Assembly: GCA_002394685.1 (NCBI GenBank)
Contig: DGUP01000017.1
Coordinates: forward strand, 1-64,000
From: Treponema sp. UBA4307
GTDB lineage: Bacteria; Spirochaetota; Spirochaetia; Treponematales; Treponemataceae
Direction of reading: 5' to 3'
Length of the DNA stretch: 64,000 bases
The notes under the pieces are model-generated. The model was not told the origin of the DNA and searched no databases. It saw only the letters and a program-made list of their open reading frames with translations. The position numbers and the translations under genes are program-made. This document shows, piece by piece, positions 42,994-52,711 of this stretch (its first letter is position 1; each line of letters opens with the position of its first letter).

Positions 42994-43749
42994 ATGGGAA
43001 AGGTATACGTATTTGTAAATCAAAAAGGTGGCGTTGGCAAGACAACATCTGCCATCAATATCGGTGCTTACATAGCAATGGCTGGTAAGAAAGTTCTCCT
43101 TATTGACTTTGACAGCCAGGGAAATATGTCTAGCGGTGTAGGTGTCAGCAAAGAAAAGCCGACAATTTACGAAGTGATGGCCGAAGAGGCAGAACCAAAG
43201 GAAGCTATTAAGCATACTGCGGTAAAAAATCTGGACATTATCAGTGCATCAATTGACCTTTCTGGTGCATCTGTTGAAATGGTCGGCCTGGATCAGAGGG
43301 AATTCTTCCTTAAAAAAACAATTGATCCTATAAAGCCTCAGTACGATTACATTCTGATTGACTGTCCACCATCACTCGGTATTCTTACCCTTAACGGACT
43401 GGCTGCAGCAGATGCAGTACTGGTTCCAATGCAGTGTGAATACTTTGCCCTTGAAGGTATTACACTTCTTCTTCAAACTGTAAATAAAGTTCAAAAAACA
43501 ATTAATAAAAATCTTATCATTGGGGGAATTTTCTTTACCATGTATGACAGTCGTACAAGACTGGCTCAGGATGTGGTTATGCAGGTAAAGTCTTACTTCA
43601 AGGATGTTGTATTCAATACAATCATTCCAAGAAACGTACGTCTTTCAGAAGCACCATCTCATGGTAAACCAATCTGCCTCTTTGACCCAACCTGTATCGG
43701 AGCTAAAAGTTATGAAAAACTCGCAGAAGAGGTGATGAACATTGGCTAA
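42994..43749 (+). CDS. parA: Chromosome-partitioning ATPase ParA/Soj
   Basis: 251 residues from the ATG at 42994. Deviant Walker A KGGVGKTT at about residues 11-18, DFDSQGN, and the ILIDCPPSLGIL Walker B. Works with ParB and parS in origin segregation. An in-frame ATG three codons upstream overlaps the TATAAT box and is unlikely. The mRNA would start at the ATG (leaderless). It overlaps parB by eight bases. Confidence 0.95.
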   Translation: MGKVYVFVNQKGGVGKTTSAINIGAYIAMAGKKVLLIDFDSQGNMSSGVGVSKEKPTIYEVMAEEAEPKEAIKHTAVKNLDIISASIDLSGASVEMVGLDQREFFLKKTIDPIKPQYDYILIDCPPSLGILTLNGLAAADAVLVPMQCEYFALEGITLLLQTVNKVQKTINKNLIIGGIFFTMYDSRTRLAQDVVMQVKSYFKDVVFNTIIPRNVRLSEAPSHGKPICLFDPTCIGAKSYEKLAEEVMNIG

Positions 43750-44713
43750 AAAAAATGGTCTGGGTAAAGGACTGGGAGCCCTCCTGGAAGATAATGATGC
43801 TGACGAGGAATTTATTCAGTCTGCTACTAAAAGAACTTCATCCTCAAAAAAACTTACTTCATCTTCAAACCTGCCAAAAGGAATTACAGCTGATGAAGAT
43901 GGTACGCTCTGGGTTGATCCAAATCTGTTAAAACCAAATCCAAGGCAGCCTCGTCTTTATTTTGATGAAAATGCACTGGCAGAACTTACAGAATCTGTAA
44001 AAAAAGAAGGTGTGCTTTCTCCAATCATTATTGAAGATGCTGGAGACGGAAGCTTCTATATTATTGCCGGTGAACGAAGAACCCGTGCTTCCCGTGCAGC
44101 AGGATTAACAAGAGTTCCTGTTCAGCTTAGAAAATATTCTGATTCAAGAAAACTTGAAGTTGCCCTCATTGAAAATATTCAGCGTACCGATTTGAATCCG
44201 GTGGAAGAGGCCCTTGCCTACTACCAGATTATGGAGCTGGAAGGAATTAAGCAGGAAGATGTAGCAGAGAAGGTTGGAAAAAATCGTTCCACTGTTGCAA
44301 ATGCAATTCGTCTTCTTAAGCTGCCTGAAGATATGCAGAAAGCGGTTGCTTCCGGAGAAATTTCTGCCGGACATGCCCGTGCACTTTTAAGTGTTGTTGC
44401 TCCTGCAGATCAGAGGGTTCTCTTCAATAGAATTCTTGAACAGGGCCTTTCAGTAAGACAGGCTGAAGAACAGTCAAAGGAATTGAATGGGGGCAGCCGT
44501 TCCAGAAAAAAGGACACAGCTAAAGCGCCAGTAGTAGATACCCGTGATCCGGATTACATTGCAATTGAAAAGAAATTTATTGAAGCTTTCGGAACAAAAG
44601 TTCAGATGAAGGGAGACTTCAATAAAGGATCAATCACAATTGATTATTTTACAAAGGATGATCTGGACCGCATTTACAACCGGATTATGGGAGAAGAAGA
44701 AAGTTCTCTCTAA
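43742..44713 (+). CDS. parB: Chromosome-partitioning protein ParB/Spo0J
   Basis: 323 residues. N-terminal GLGKGLGALL (ParA contact), ParB/Srx CTPase domain with GERRTRASRAAG and ENIQRTDLNPVEEA, then the helix-turn-helix NRSTVANAIRLL and a C-terminal dimer domain. Starts at TTG inside the end of parA, with GAGGTG eight bases upstream, so it is translationally coupled. Confidence 0.95.
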   Translation: MAKKNGLGKGLGALLEDNDADEEFIQSATKRTSSSKKLTSSSNLPKGITADEDGTLWVDPNLLKPNPRQPRLYFDENALAELTESVKKEGVLSPIIIEDAGDGSFYIIAGERRTRASRAAGLTRVPVQLRKYSDSRKLEVALIENIQRTDLNPVEEALAYYQIMELEGIKQEDVAEKVGKNRSTVANAIRLLKLPEDMQKAVASGEISAGHARALLSVVAPADQRVLFNRILEQGLSVRQAEEQSKELNGGSRSRKKDTAKAPVVDTRDPDYIAIEKKFIEAFGTKVQMKGDFNKGSITIDYFTKDDLDRIYNRIMGEEESSL

Positions 44714-45348
44714 ATGATTCTCAGATATTTAATCTGGTAAACACAAGGCTCTTCCTCCACAGAAATGTCTGCCTGGAGAAGGGCCTTTTTTATTGTTTGG
44801 CTGGTGCTTTCTTTTTCCAGAGGATTTGCGGTAATCAGGCACTGACGATAATTTTTGCTTACCAGCAGGGCGTGCTTTTCCAGAAAATCATCCTGTTCAT
44901 TTTTATCCCCTCCATTTAACAGGTCAACGAATTCCCCCCTGGAAAGAGTTTTCTCTTTTTCAAAAAACAAGTCCACGGCGTAAGAGAGAGAGTCCAGTTC
45001 TTCCGGCTGAACCTCATTAAAATTCATGTCCTGGTGGGCGGCAGAATAAGCTGCTTTTAAAATTTCACTGGTAATGGAATCCGTAGAAGGCGAAAGAAAA
45101 CCCATTTTCCCCCGAAGCGTTTTTTCTCCGCTGCTTTCCGTTTTAAAAATCCACACATAAGCGCCGGCTTTATTTTCCATCAAAAGAGGACTTGCCCTGA
45201 ACCCCACAAAATGTTCTTCGTCGCAAATTACAATTCCGTTTTGTAACCAGGGCTTCCTTTTGTAGAGAACGCTGCTCTTTACAATGCAGGCGGCAGTCTG
45301 GAGAATTTCTTTTTTTACAATAGGAGAAAGATTTTCAAATTGATTCAT
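44710..45348 (-). CDS. AMMECR1-like protein
   Basis: 212 residues. The segment KTLRGKMGFLSPSTDSI, then AAYSAAHQDMNFNEVQPEEL and YAVDLF follows the AMMECR1 pattern (LRGCIG, AA-x2-D-x-RF-x-P, EL). The function of this family is unknown. It converges on parB with a four-base overlap. A TACACT box with a TG extension lies seven bases before the ATG, again a possible leaderless start. Confidence 0.6.
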   Translation of the reverse strand: MNQFENLSPIVKKEILQTAACIVKSSVLYKRKPWLQNGIVICDEEHFVGFRASPLLMENKAGAYVWIFKTESSGEKTLRGKMGFLSPSTDSITSEILKAAYSAAHQDMNFNEVQPEELDSLSYAVDLFFEKEKTLSRGEFVDLLNGGDKNEQDDFLEKHALLVSKNYRQCLITANPLEKESTSQTIKKALLQADISVEEEPCVYQIKYLRII

Positions 45349-45454
45349 TGGGGGCAGTGTAGCACAAATGTTCTTTTATGTCTTTTTTATTTTTTTTCGC
45401 GTCTGTATTTAATCCCATTCCTGTATTTGTTCAAGAAAAAAAAACATCCTTCTA

Positions 45455-45523
45455 CCTCCATTCCGCGGCTCGGTAACCCTCGGTGCTCCGCACTGGCCTG
45501 CGGCAACCGCTACAGTCGGGCTC
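45455..45523 (-). repeat. 69-bp GC-rich dispersed repeat, copy B
   Basis: Reverse-complement copy of the repeat at 18688-18756, the same length, with about seven differences. It lies between the 5' end of the AMMECR1-like gene and the CadD gene, about 50 bases before the CadD start. There is no reading frame in it. Confidence 0.85.
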
Positions 45524-45572
45524 ATTGAAATAATCTTTGCGTAGAGAATGGAAATCATTTATAATAAGATTT

Positions 45573-46211
45573 ATGGTCAGCCTGATTATAAGTTCCTTTG
45601 CAGCGTATATTTCTACAGAAATAGATGATTTCATTTCCCTTATCCTTTTAATGGGAAGTGCTGCCGGTAAAAAAGAAAAAATTGCAGTCTGCCTGGGAAA
45701 ATATGCGGGCCTGATTATAATCTGCGGTGCAAGTATTTTAATGGCGAATTACATTTCACGAATCCGTCCTGAGTTTGCCGGTTTTCTTGGATTGATTCCG
45801 ATTGTGCTTGCTTTTGTACAGATTGTAAATTCTGTAAAAGCAAAATTTCAGAATAATCAGACAGACGAACTGGATGAAAGAAAGGCTGCTGAAGAAAAAA
45901 TGAATAATTCCAGAAGCATTTTTATTTTTGTAAGCAGCGTAATTATTACACTTGCTTCCGGATTTGACAATTTTGCAGTTTATATTCCATTTTTTACAAC
46001 ACTGAAAGGCTGGGGTTTTTTAGTATGCGCCTTGATTTTTCTTTTTCTGCAAACACTTGTCTGCATTTTTTCTGCAAAGGTTGTGAATATTGGTCCTGTA
46101 AAAAAGTTTCTGAACAGAAGTCAGAATATTCTTACACCAGTAGTTTTTATTTTACTGGGAATATATATTCTCTTTCAAAAAGGAACTCTTAAGTGGATTT
46201 TTGGCTGGTAA
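45573..46211 (+). CDS. CadD-family cadmium/cation resistance transporter
   Basis: 212 residues, about six membrane segments, CadD/Cad family: SSFAAYISTEIDDF at the start, ASGFDNFAVYIPFF in the middle and LNRSQNILTPVVFILLGIYIL at the end. Homologues give cadmium resistance or transport other cations. TATAAT (45560-45565) is seven bases before the ATG, no ribosome-binding site: probably leaderless. A longer TTG start overlapping the promoter is unlikely. Confidence 0.82.
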   Translation: MVSLIISSFAAYISTEIDDFISLILLMGSAAGKKEKIAVCLGKYAGLIIICGASILMANYISRIRPEFAGFLGLIPIVLAFVQIVNSVKAKFQNNQTDELDERKAAEEKMNNSRSIFIFVSSVIITLASGFDNFAVYIPFFTTLKGWGFLVCALIFLFLQTLVCIFSAKVVNIGPVKKFLNRSQNILTPVVFILLGIYILFQKGTLKWIFGW

Positions 46212-46244
46212 AAAAAAATCTGAAATAAAAAAGTGGAGTGAATT

Positions 46245-47315
46245 ATGAGCGAAATTATTACAAATCAAAACGAATTTTCAACTTCAATCTATCACAAAAT
46301 TCTCTGTGGTGATTATCCTGAATTTATTGACAAGTACATTGCCCTTCCTGCAGTGCAGAGATTAAGTGGTGTAGGCCTTCTCTGCGGAACTGACTGGACT
46401 TCCCTTTTTCATAATAAATTTTTTTATTCCCGCCTGGAACATTCTATTGGTGTAGCTCTTATCATCTGGAATTTTACTCACAGGGAAAAACAGACTCTGG
46501 CTGGCCTTTTTCATGATATTTCCACCCCGGCCTTTTCCCATGTAAATGATTTCAGAAAAGGAGATGCCCTTACCCAGGAAGCTACAGAAGATAACACTGC
46601 CCAGATGATTGCAGAAAATCAGGAATTAATTGACTATCTTAAAAGAGATGGATTTTACGCTTACGAAATCAACAACTATCATATTTTTCCAATTGCAGAT
46701 AATAAAATTCCTCAGCTTAGTGCAGACCGGCTTGAATATATGTATCCCAGCGGTGCAGCCCTGGACGGAATCTGGAATATTGATGATATAAGAAAAAATT
46801 ATTCTGACATTACTGTTCTTCATAATGACAGGGGAGAAGTTGAACTTGGCTTTAAGCATGAAGAAGCGGCTCTGGAATACACGGAAAAGTTTTTAAAGAC
46901 TTCCCTCATTCTTCAGCACAATGAAGATAAAATTGCCATGCAGCTTATGGCAGATATAATTAAGCGGGCGCTGAAAAAAAAGTATCTTGCAGAAGAAGAT
47001 CTTTATGAACACCCGGAAGAAAGAATCATTGCTTATCTTGATCAGTTAATTGAAAATGGTGATGTGGACAAAGAGTTTGCAAAGATGTACCGTACCTTCC
47101 GTACAATGAAAAAAGTTGAACATACGGAAAATCCAATGAAGGACTGCTACTGTGTCAGCATTGATGTTAAGCAGCGCTACATTGATCCTCTTGTTCAGCT
47201 TAAGGATTTTGAAGCAGTCAGGCTCAGCAAACTGTCTTCAAAAGGAAGGGATATGATTCAGGAATTTCTAAATTTCAAAGATACTGCTTACGGATGTGTT
47301 CCATATGCAGAATGA
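46245..47315 (+). CDS. HD-domain phosphohydrolase (dGTPase/YfbR-like)
   Basis: 356 residues. HD motif: SRLEHSIGVA, GLFHDISTPAFSHV and ADRLEYMYPSG, the layout of dNTP triphosphohydrolase-like HD enzymes. Substrate unknown. AAAGTGGAGTG precedes the ATG. It overlaps the next gene by 11 bases, so they are in one operon. Confidence 0.85.
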   Translation: MSEIITNQNEFSTSIYHKILCGDYPEFIDKYIALPAVQRLSGVGLLCGTDWTSLFHNKFFYSRLEHSIGVALIIWNFTHREKQTLAGLFHDISTPAFSHVNDFRKGDALTQEATEDNTAQMIAENQELIDYLKRDGFYAYEINNYHIFPIADNKIPQLSADRLEYMYPSGAALDGIWNIDDIRKNYSDITVLHNDRGEVELGFKHEEAALEYTEKFLKTSLILQHNEDKIAMQLMADIIKRALKKKYLAEEDLYEHPEERIIAYLDQLIENGDVDKEFAKMYRTFRTMKKVEHTENPMKDCYCVSIDVKQRYIDPLVQLKDFEAVRLSKLSSKGRDMIQEFLNFKDTAYGCVPYAE

Positions 47316-48018
47316 TATAAAGATTCTTTTCGTTGGTGCAGATGAAAAACTTCAGAAGATTTATGGTCCAGGTTCTTCAATAGAAGTTGTTTCTTCAATT
47401 TCCTTTGCCAGCCTTCTGGGAGATGAATATAAACCGGATTTGATTTTTGTAAATTCAATTCAGGACAATCTTGTTAAAGATGTTCGTCTGGAACAGAGAT
47501 TTTCTTTTGTTCCGATAATCTGGGTTGCAGAAAATTTTTCGGAATTAAATAATTTTACTCCGGTTTCTGATTTTCAGAGGGTTCTGGTTTGTAATAAAGT
47601 GATTGTGGAAAATGAAAAGTTTGTGAAATCCCTCAGACAGCTTGCCTTAAAAAAAAGAACCTTGCTGTCTCCAAAGACTTCACGTTTTGTAAAATATGCA
47701 ATTCTGTTTGTTAATAAAAATATTTCCAAATCCCTTAACCGGCAGATTATTTCTTCTCAGCTGGGTGTAAGTCAGGATTACCTTACCAGAATTTTTCACA
47801 AGGAAATGGGAGTTTCTCTCTGGGATTACATTGAAATCATGCGGCTTCATTATTCACAGAAACTTCTTATGGAAAGTTCCATGCCTGTGAGCGAAGTGGC
47901 TCTTCACAGTGGATTTAATGACTGCACCTATTATAACAGAGAATTTAAGAAAGCTTTTGGCGTAACTCCGGGAGAATTCCGGAAAGGGCAGCCTGTGCTG
48001 AATGACAAAATACTCTAA
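47305..48018 (+). CDS. AraC-family transcriptional regulator with receiver-like N-terminus
   Basis: 237 residues from the ATG at 47305. The N-terminal 115 residues have a receiver-like alternation (DIKILFVGADE, PDLIFVNS, FVPIIWVAE) but lack the normal phosphorylatable acidic pocket. The C-terminal 100 residues are an AraC double HTH (ISSQLGVSQDYLTRIFHKEMG, VALHSGFNDCTYYNREFKKAFG). It is coupled to the HD hydrolase gene. Targets unknown. Confidence 0.85.
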   Translation: MQNDIKILFVGADEKLQKIYGPGSSIEVVSSISFASLLGDEYKPDLIFVNSIQDNLVKDVRLEQRFSFVPIIWVAENFSELNNFTPVSDFQRVLVCNKVIVENEKFVKSLRQLALKKRTLLSPKTSRFVKYAILFVNKNISKSLNRQIISSQLGVSQDYLTRIFHKEMGVSLWDYIEIMRLHYSQKLLMESSMPVSEVALHSGFNDCTYYNREFKKAFGVTPGEFRKGQPVLNDKIL

Positions 48019-48038
48019 ATAAATTATAATCTCTTCTC

Positions 48039-48812
48039 ATGAAAAACTCTTTGAATAACGAACTTGCTGTGTGCGGATTTGCTGCGGTTAAAACACTGGA
48101 AAAAGCTAACTGGCAGAGAATTAAACGCCTTTATTTTACAAGCGAAAAAGCTCCATTATTCGGTGGCCTGTGCAAAAAAATGGCTGGTGCTAAGAGACCC
48201 TATAATCAGGTAAAGGATGTAGTTGAACTGGAAAAACTTTCAGGCTCCGTTCATCATCAGGGGGTTGTAGCAATGATAGAAAGCCCTGAAATTCTTCCTC
48301 TTAATTCAGATATAACTTCTCAGTGGATTGAAAAGAAGGAAAGTGCAATTCTTCTGGATAGAGTTGGCAATGCTAATAATCTTGGGGCTATTGTAAGAAG
48401 TGCAGCCTTTTTTGGAGTGCAGAACATTGTAATTCCTCTGGATGATGCTCAGACTTCAATTACTACTTCATCATACAGAGTTGCGGAAGGTGGCATGGAA
48501 TTTGTAAACGTTTATTCCGTAAAATCCATTACTAAACTTCTTACTGCAATGGCCGGTAAAATGGTCAGAATCGGTACAGACCTTAATGCCAGGGAAAAAA
48601 CAACAGATCTTAAACAGATTTGTGAAGGAAAAAGCGTTTTGATTGTTCTGGGAAATGAAGAACATGGAATTTCTGACGAAGTTAAGGCAAATTGTGATCA
48701 TCTTGTAATTATTCCTTTTGCAGGAATGAATGCAGGTGAAGAGGTGCCTAAAGTTGACAGTTTGAATGTTGCTCAGGCGGCCAGCATAATAATGTACGAA
48801 ATGAACAAATAA
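48039..48812 (+). CDS. SpoU/TrmH-family RNA 2'-O-ribose methyltransferase
   Basis: 257 residues. The three SpoU motifs: LLDRVGNANNLGAIVRSA, VLGNEEHGISDEV and DSLNVAQAASIIMYE. The knotted SPOUT fold methylates tRNA or 23S rRNA; the target is not clear. TATAAT (48025-48030) lies eight bases before the ATG without ribosome-binding site, so it is another probable leaderless gene. Confidence 0.92.
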   Translation: MKNSLNNELAVCGFAAVKTLEKANWQRIKRLYFTSEKAPLFGGLCKKMAGAKRPYNQVKDVVELEKLSGSVHHQGVVAMIESPEILPLNSDITSQWIEKKESAILLDRVGNANNLGAIVRSAAFFGVQNIVIPLDDAQTSITTSSYRVAEGGMEFVNVYSVKSITKLLTAMAGKMVRIGTDLNAREKTTDLKQICEGKSVLIVLGNEEHGISDEVKANCDHLVIIPFAGMNAGEEVPKVDSLNVAQAASIIMYEMNK

Positions 48813-48843
48813 GTGCCGATAATTATTGCAGGAAATTTGTGCT

Positions 48844-49833
48844 ATGTCAGATAATAAAAAGAAAAAAGCAGGTCTGGGCTTTGCAGTTTGGTTTTTACTC
48901 TTTTTAGGTGTATTTATCCTGATTCTCATTAACTGGAAAACCATCAGTTCTAATTTTAATGATTTGAAAAATGTTGTGCAGGGTTCAAGAACTGAACAGC
49001 AGGAAAGAAAAGAAGAAATTGCTGCCAGAAAAGCTGAAGAAAAGGCAAGAAGGGCTGCTGAAAAAGATGCAAAAGAATATGCCCGGGCTCAGGAAAAAGA
49101 GCAGGGGGGCGTAACCATTACCCTTGGCGGTGACAAGTCATCTGAAAGTAATTCTGCTTCAGAAAAGAATCAGGCTCAGGAAGAAACTAAGAAAGAAGAA
49201 AGTTCTCAGGAGCAGGTAAAATCTGAAAGTAAACCTGAAAGTAAACCTGAATCTAAGGGTGAATCAAATTCTGAAACAAAAACAGAAAGTTCTGAAGAAA
49301 AGCGGACTTCTGAAAAAACAGATTCTGGAAACAATCAGGCAAAAGCTGAAGAGAATAAAAAAACTTCTGCTGAAGAAAACAATAATTCTGCTGCTGCAAC
49401 TCAAACAGTAACTGCAACCAGAAACACAAAACTTTATTTTCTTAAAGTTGCTGCGAACGGTACTACCAGCATAATGGAAGTAACAAGAGTAATGGCAAAA
49501 TCAGACAGCCCTTTAACAGATGCACTTAATGCAGTTATTTCAGGCCCTAATTCAAAAGAGTCTGCTGCAGGCTGCCAGTCCTATATTTCTTCAGGAACAA
49601 AACTTTTGTCTGCTTCCGTAAAAAATGGAATCGCTACCCTGAATTTTAATGAGAATCTTGCATATAATTCTTTTGGAATTGCAGGGCTTAACGCTGAACT
49701 GGAGCAGATTGTCTATACTGCAACTGCTTTTTCAACGGTAGATTCAGTGCAGATTCTTGTGGAAGGAAAATTAACTGATTACTTAAGCGAAGGTGTCTGG
49801 ATAGGCACTCCGCTTAAGCGTTCAAGTTTTTAG
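48844..49833 (+). CDS. GerMN-domain membrane protein
   Basis: 329 residues from the ATG at 48844 (AGGAAA eight bases upstream). One membrane segment near the N-terminus (about 11-30), a long Glu/Lys/Ser-rich linker (about 50-195) and a C-terminal GerMN domain (about 205-325: LYFLKVAANGTTSIMEV, VISGPNSKESAAG, LNFNENLAYNSFG). GerMN domains occur in cell-envelope proteins; this one would sit outside the inner membrane on a flexible stalk. Confidence 0.85.
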   Translation: MSDNKKKKAGLGFAVWFLLFLGVFILILINWKTISSNFNDLKNVVQGSRTEQQERKEEIAARKAEEKARRAAEKDAKEYARAQEKEQGGVTITLGGDKSSESNSASEKNQAQEETKKEESSQEQVKSESKPESKPESKGESNSETKTESSEEKRTSEKTDSGNNQAKAEENKKTSAEENNNSAAATQTVTATRNTKLYFLKVAANGTTSIMEVTRVMAKSDSPLTDALNAVISGPNSKESAAGCQSYISSGTKLLSASVKNGIATLNFNENLAYNSFGIAGLNAELEQIVYTATAFSTVDSVQILVEGKLTDYLSEGVWIGTPLKRSSF

Positions 49834-49848
49834 TTGAATTGATTTTTA

Positions 49849-50907
49849 TCAGAAACTGATTGTATTAAGAATATCAGCAAAATAAGACGGATTTTTCGAA
49901 AGGGCACTTTCATAAACTGACAGTGTTATAATAGAAAGTCCGTCTTTTGTTTTTCCGAGAATTGTGTATGAATGGAGCATGCTTTCTGCTTCCGGCATAT
50001 AATGAAGGCGGGTGATTTTAATCTGCCTGTCATCTCCAGATTCAGATGTAGTCCACAAGGAAATGTAGCCTGCATTTTCACTTGAACAGAGCAGGTCCTT
50101 TTTTAAATGAAGAATAGCCAGTTCCTTCTGTTCCTCTGGAATTTTTACTGGTGTAATTGTGAGAAAGGCGCTGTCACCGAGCAGGTACATGTTGTCCATT
50201 GCCTGAGACCAGTTTTCATCAATTGTGATTTTTGTACCTTCAAAATCAACTGTAACTTTTTTAGCCTTCTTCTTGAGTTTAAATGAATGCTTTCTATCCT
50301 GCGTTGAAACTTTTCCTGTAAAGGCGTCAAAGCTTTTATCATTTTGTGAAACAAGCTGTCCGGTGATGATAACCTTTAAAAGCTGGCCACCGTCTGCACG
50401 GTTAACTGAAAGAATATTAAATACTGGTATGAGTGGAGAATATGTGATGTTAACATTTCCTCCAAACTGATCAATCTTTGCAGATTGAGTTACCTTCTTT
50501 CCCTGGGACATATCTACATTCTGGCGGGCTGCTGTAAACTCGTACATTAAATCGTGAATGTAGTTGATGATATCTACATCTTCATTTTTGTAAGCTCCCT
50601 GAATGGATTCTCCAGTCATCTTGAGATTCTTTTCGTTTTCATCAACAGTCATATAAACTGTAATGTTTCTGACCTCACTGTTTTCCTTTGAAGCCGGTTT
50701 ATAATAACGAATTGCATAGGCTCCGTTTCCATAACTTAAAAATCCAATGTAAGTTGCTTCTGTAAAAGTATAATCCTGGTAAAAAACATAGGCACCGCTC
50801 TTGTCACTTATGTACTGATTTACTCCAGGAAGGGCAAAGGCTGTGGAAATAAAAAGGCTGCCTGCTGCAAAAAGCATTTTTCTGAAAATTGAGAAGAAAT
50901 TTTTCAT
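49849..50907 (-). CDS. Exported hypothetical protein
   Basis: 352 residues with a Sec signal peptide (MKNFFSIFRKM to AFALPG). No membrane segment afterwards. The mature protein is beta-rich with a repeated lobe pattern; no family recognised. AAAGTCTCC-complement (GGAGACTTT) gives a ribosome-binding site before the ATG. Probably periplasmic. Confidence 0.7.
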   Translation of the reverse strand: MKNFFSIFRKMLFAAGSLFISTAFALPGVNQYISDKSGAYVFYQDYTFTEATYIGFLSYGNGAYAIRYYKPASKENSEVRNITVYMTVDENEKNLKMTGESIQGAYKNEDVDIINYIHDLMYEFTAARQNVDMSQGKKVTQSAKIDQFGGNVNITYSPLIPVFNILSVNRADGGQLLKVIITGQLVSQNDKSFDAFTGKVSTQDRKHSFKLKKKAKKVTVDFEGTKITIDENWSQAMDNMYLLGDSAFLTITPVKIPEEQKELAILHLKKDLLCSSENAGYISLWTTSESGDDRQIKITRLHYMPEAESMLHSYTILGKTKDGLSIITLSVYESALSKNPSYFADILNTISF

Positions 50908-51060
50908 TAAAGTCTCCTAAAAGTACTGTAATCGTTTAACTATTATATACTTTTTTTTCTGGAATGTCTTTCTTCCATATAAACACTTCTTTTTTTCAGA
51001 TGATACAAAGCATTTTTTAAGACTATTCAATTTTTTTTCAATTTGTATCATTATAGAGTT

Positions 51061-52707
51061 ATGAGTAAGAAGGTTGTTATTGTCGGTGCCGGACTTGCCG
51101 GTTTGAGTGCCGGTATTTATGCCAGACAAGCCGGTTACGATGTTGAAATTTACGAAAAGAATCTTGAAGCAGGTGGCTGCTGTTCTGCCTGGAAGAGAGG
51201 TCCATATACAATTGATAACTGCATTCACTGGATGACAGGAACTTTGAAAGATTCCATGCAGTATAAAATCTGGAAAAATCTGGGTGCTTTGTCTGATGAT
51301 ACAAAGTACATCAAAAGGGAATCTTTTCTTTCCTGCGAATATCAGGGGCAGAAAATTACTCTCTGGAGAGATATTGAACGTACTAAAAAAGAAATGCTGG
51401 AACTTAGCCCGGAGGATGAAAAGGAGATTCTCCGCTTTATAGACTATACTCGTCTTGCCAGTACACTTCAGCAGCCTTATGAAAATTTTACTGAAGTAAG
51501 AAATGCCTTTAACGATTTTAACTCTTACGTTCCACGCTCAAAACTTTTGACTTCTGTTTTTGAATATGTATTTAAGTCTTCTACGGATATGGCAAAGCAG
51601 TTTAAGCATCCTCTTCTGCAGAAACTTTTTACAGATTTTATGTGTAAGGATTACGAGTCTTACTGGCTGGTTTTGTCTTATTCAATTTTTGTTGCCAATA
51701 ACGGTGATATTCCAGAGGGAGGTTCTGCCGGTGTTGTTGAAAGAATGGTTAAAACTTTCAAGGATTTAGGGGGCAAACTTTATCTGGGCCTGCCGGTGAG
51801 CAAAATTGTTTTAAGTAAGCAAAAGTTTACGATTGATAAAGAAGTTTTCAGCAAGAGGGCTGTGGATTATTACAAGGTAAGAAAAATCACTGCCAGAAAT
51901 GCAGAGGGAATTCTTCTCGTTGATGAAACCTTTGTTGAAGCAGATTATGTAATTTGTGCCTGCGATATTTTTTATACATTTGGAACTCTGCTTAAAAGAA
52001 AATATGCTCCAGCTTCCATTCGCAGAATTAAACATGGAAAATGCAAAAGTCCAATCTATTCTTCATTTCAGACTGCATTTGCTGTTCGGGGAGAAATGCC
52101 TGAAGTTGATCAACTCACTTTTTCCTGCAGGCCTGTAAATGTTGCTAAAGAAACTTATGACCGCATCTGTGTAAAAAATTACAGATGTTACGGGGATTAT
52201 ATTGCTCCAAAGGGCGAAACCGTTATTCAGGTAAGTCTTGTTCAGTATGTTCAGGATTATGAATACTGGCACAAACTCAGACAGCAGCCTGTACTTTATA
52301 AGAAAAAGAAAAATGAAGTTGCCCATGAAATTCTTACAAGAATAGAAGAACGCTTTCCTGAATATAGGGGCAAAATTAAACTTATAGATTGCTGGACTCC
52401 TTATACCTACCATAGAATGAACAATTGTTACTATGGGGCCTATATGCGATTTATAACTACTGCAACTAACAGAAATGCTTTTCTACCGATTGATGTAAAG
52501 GATTTGAGAAACGTTTTCCTTGCAAGTCACTGGCTCCGTTACCCGGGTGGAATTCCTACAGCTTCAGCTCTTGGAGGAGTTGTGGTAAACAGAATTAAAC
52601 ATCTGGATGAAGATCAGATTATCCGCACAAAGGTAAAAAAGAAACTTCAAAAGCGCAGAAAGCAGCTGGAAAAACAATATAAACTGGCTGAAGAAATTAC
52701 CAGTTAA
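51061..52707 (+). CDS. FAD-dependent carotenoid-desaturase/retinol-saturase-like oxidoreductase
   Basis: 548 residues from the ATG at 51061. N-terminal FAD-binding GAGLAGLSAGIYARQAG followed by YEKNLEAGGCCSAWKRG; the C-terminal FAD contact is FLASHWLRYPGGIPTASALGG. Similar proteins act as phytoene desaturases, retinol saturases or on other polyisoprenoid lipids; no carotenoid genes are nearby, so the substrate is open. Basic C-terminal tail. TATCAT (51046-51051) lies close to the ATG, so it may be leaderless. Confidence 0.85.
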   Translation: MSKKVVIVGAGLAGLSAGIYARQAGYDVEIYEKNLEAGGCCSAWKRGPYTIDNCIHWMTGTLKDSMQYKIWKNLGALSDDTKYIKRESFLSCEYQGQKITLWRDIERTKKEMLELSPEDEKEILRFIDYTRLASTLQQPYENFTEVRNAFNDFNSYVPRSKLLTSVFEYVFKSSTDMAKQFKHPLLQKLFTDFMCKDYESYWLVLSYSIFVANNGDIPEGGSAGVVERMVKTFKDLGGKLYLGLPVSKIVLSKQKFTIDKEVFSKRAVDYYKVRKITARNAEGILLVDETFVEADYVICACDIFYTFGTLLKRKYAPASIRRIKHGKCKSPIYSSFQTAFAVRGEMPEVDQLTFSCRPVNVAKETYDRICVKNYRCYGDYIAPKGETVIQVSLVQYVQDYEYWHKLRQQPVLYKKKKNEVAHEILTRIEERFPEYRGKIKLIDCWTPYTYHRMNNCYYGAYMRFITTATNRNAFLPIDVKDLRNVFLASHWLRYPGGIPTASALGGVVVNRIKHLDEDQIIRTKVKKKLQKRRKQLEKQYKLAEEITS

Positions 52708-52711
52708 ATCA

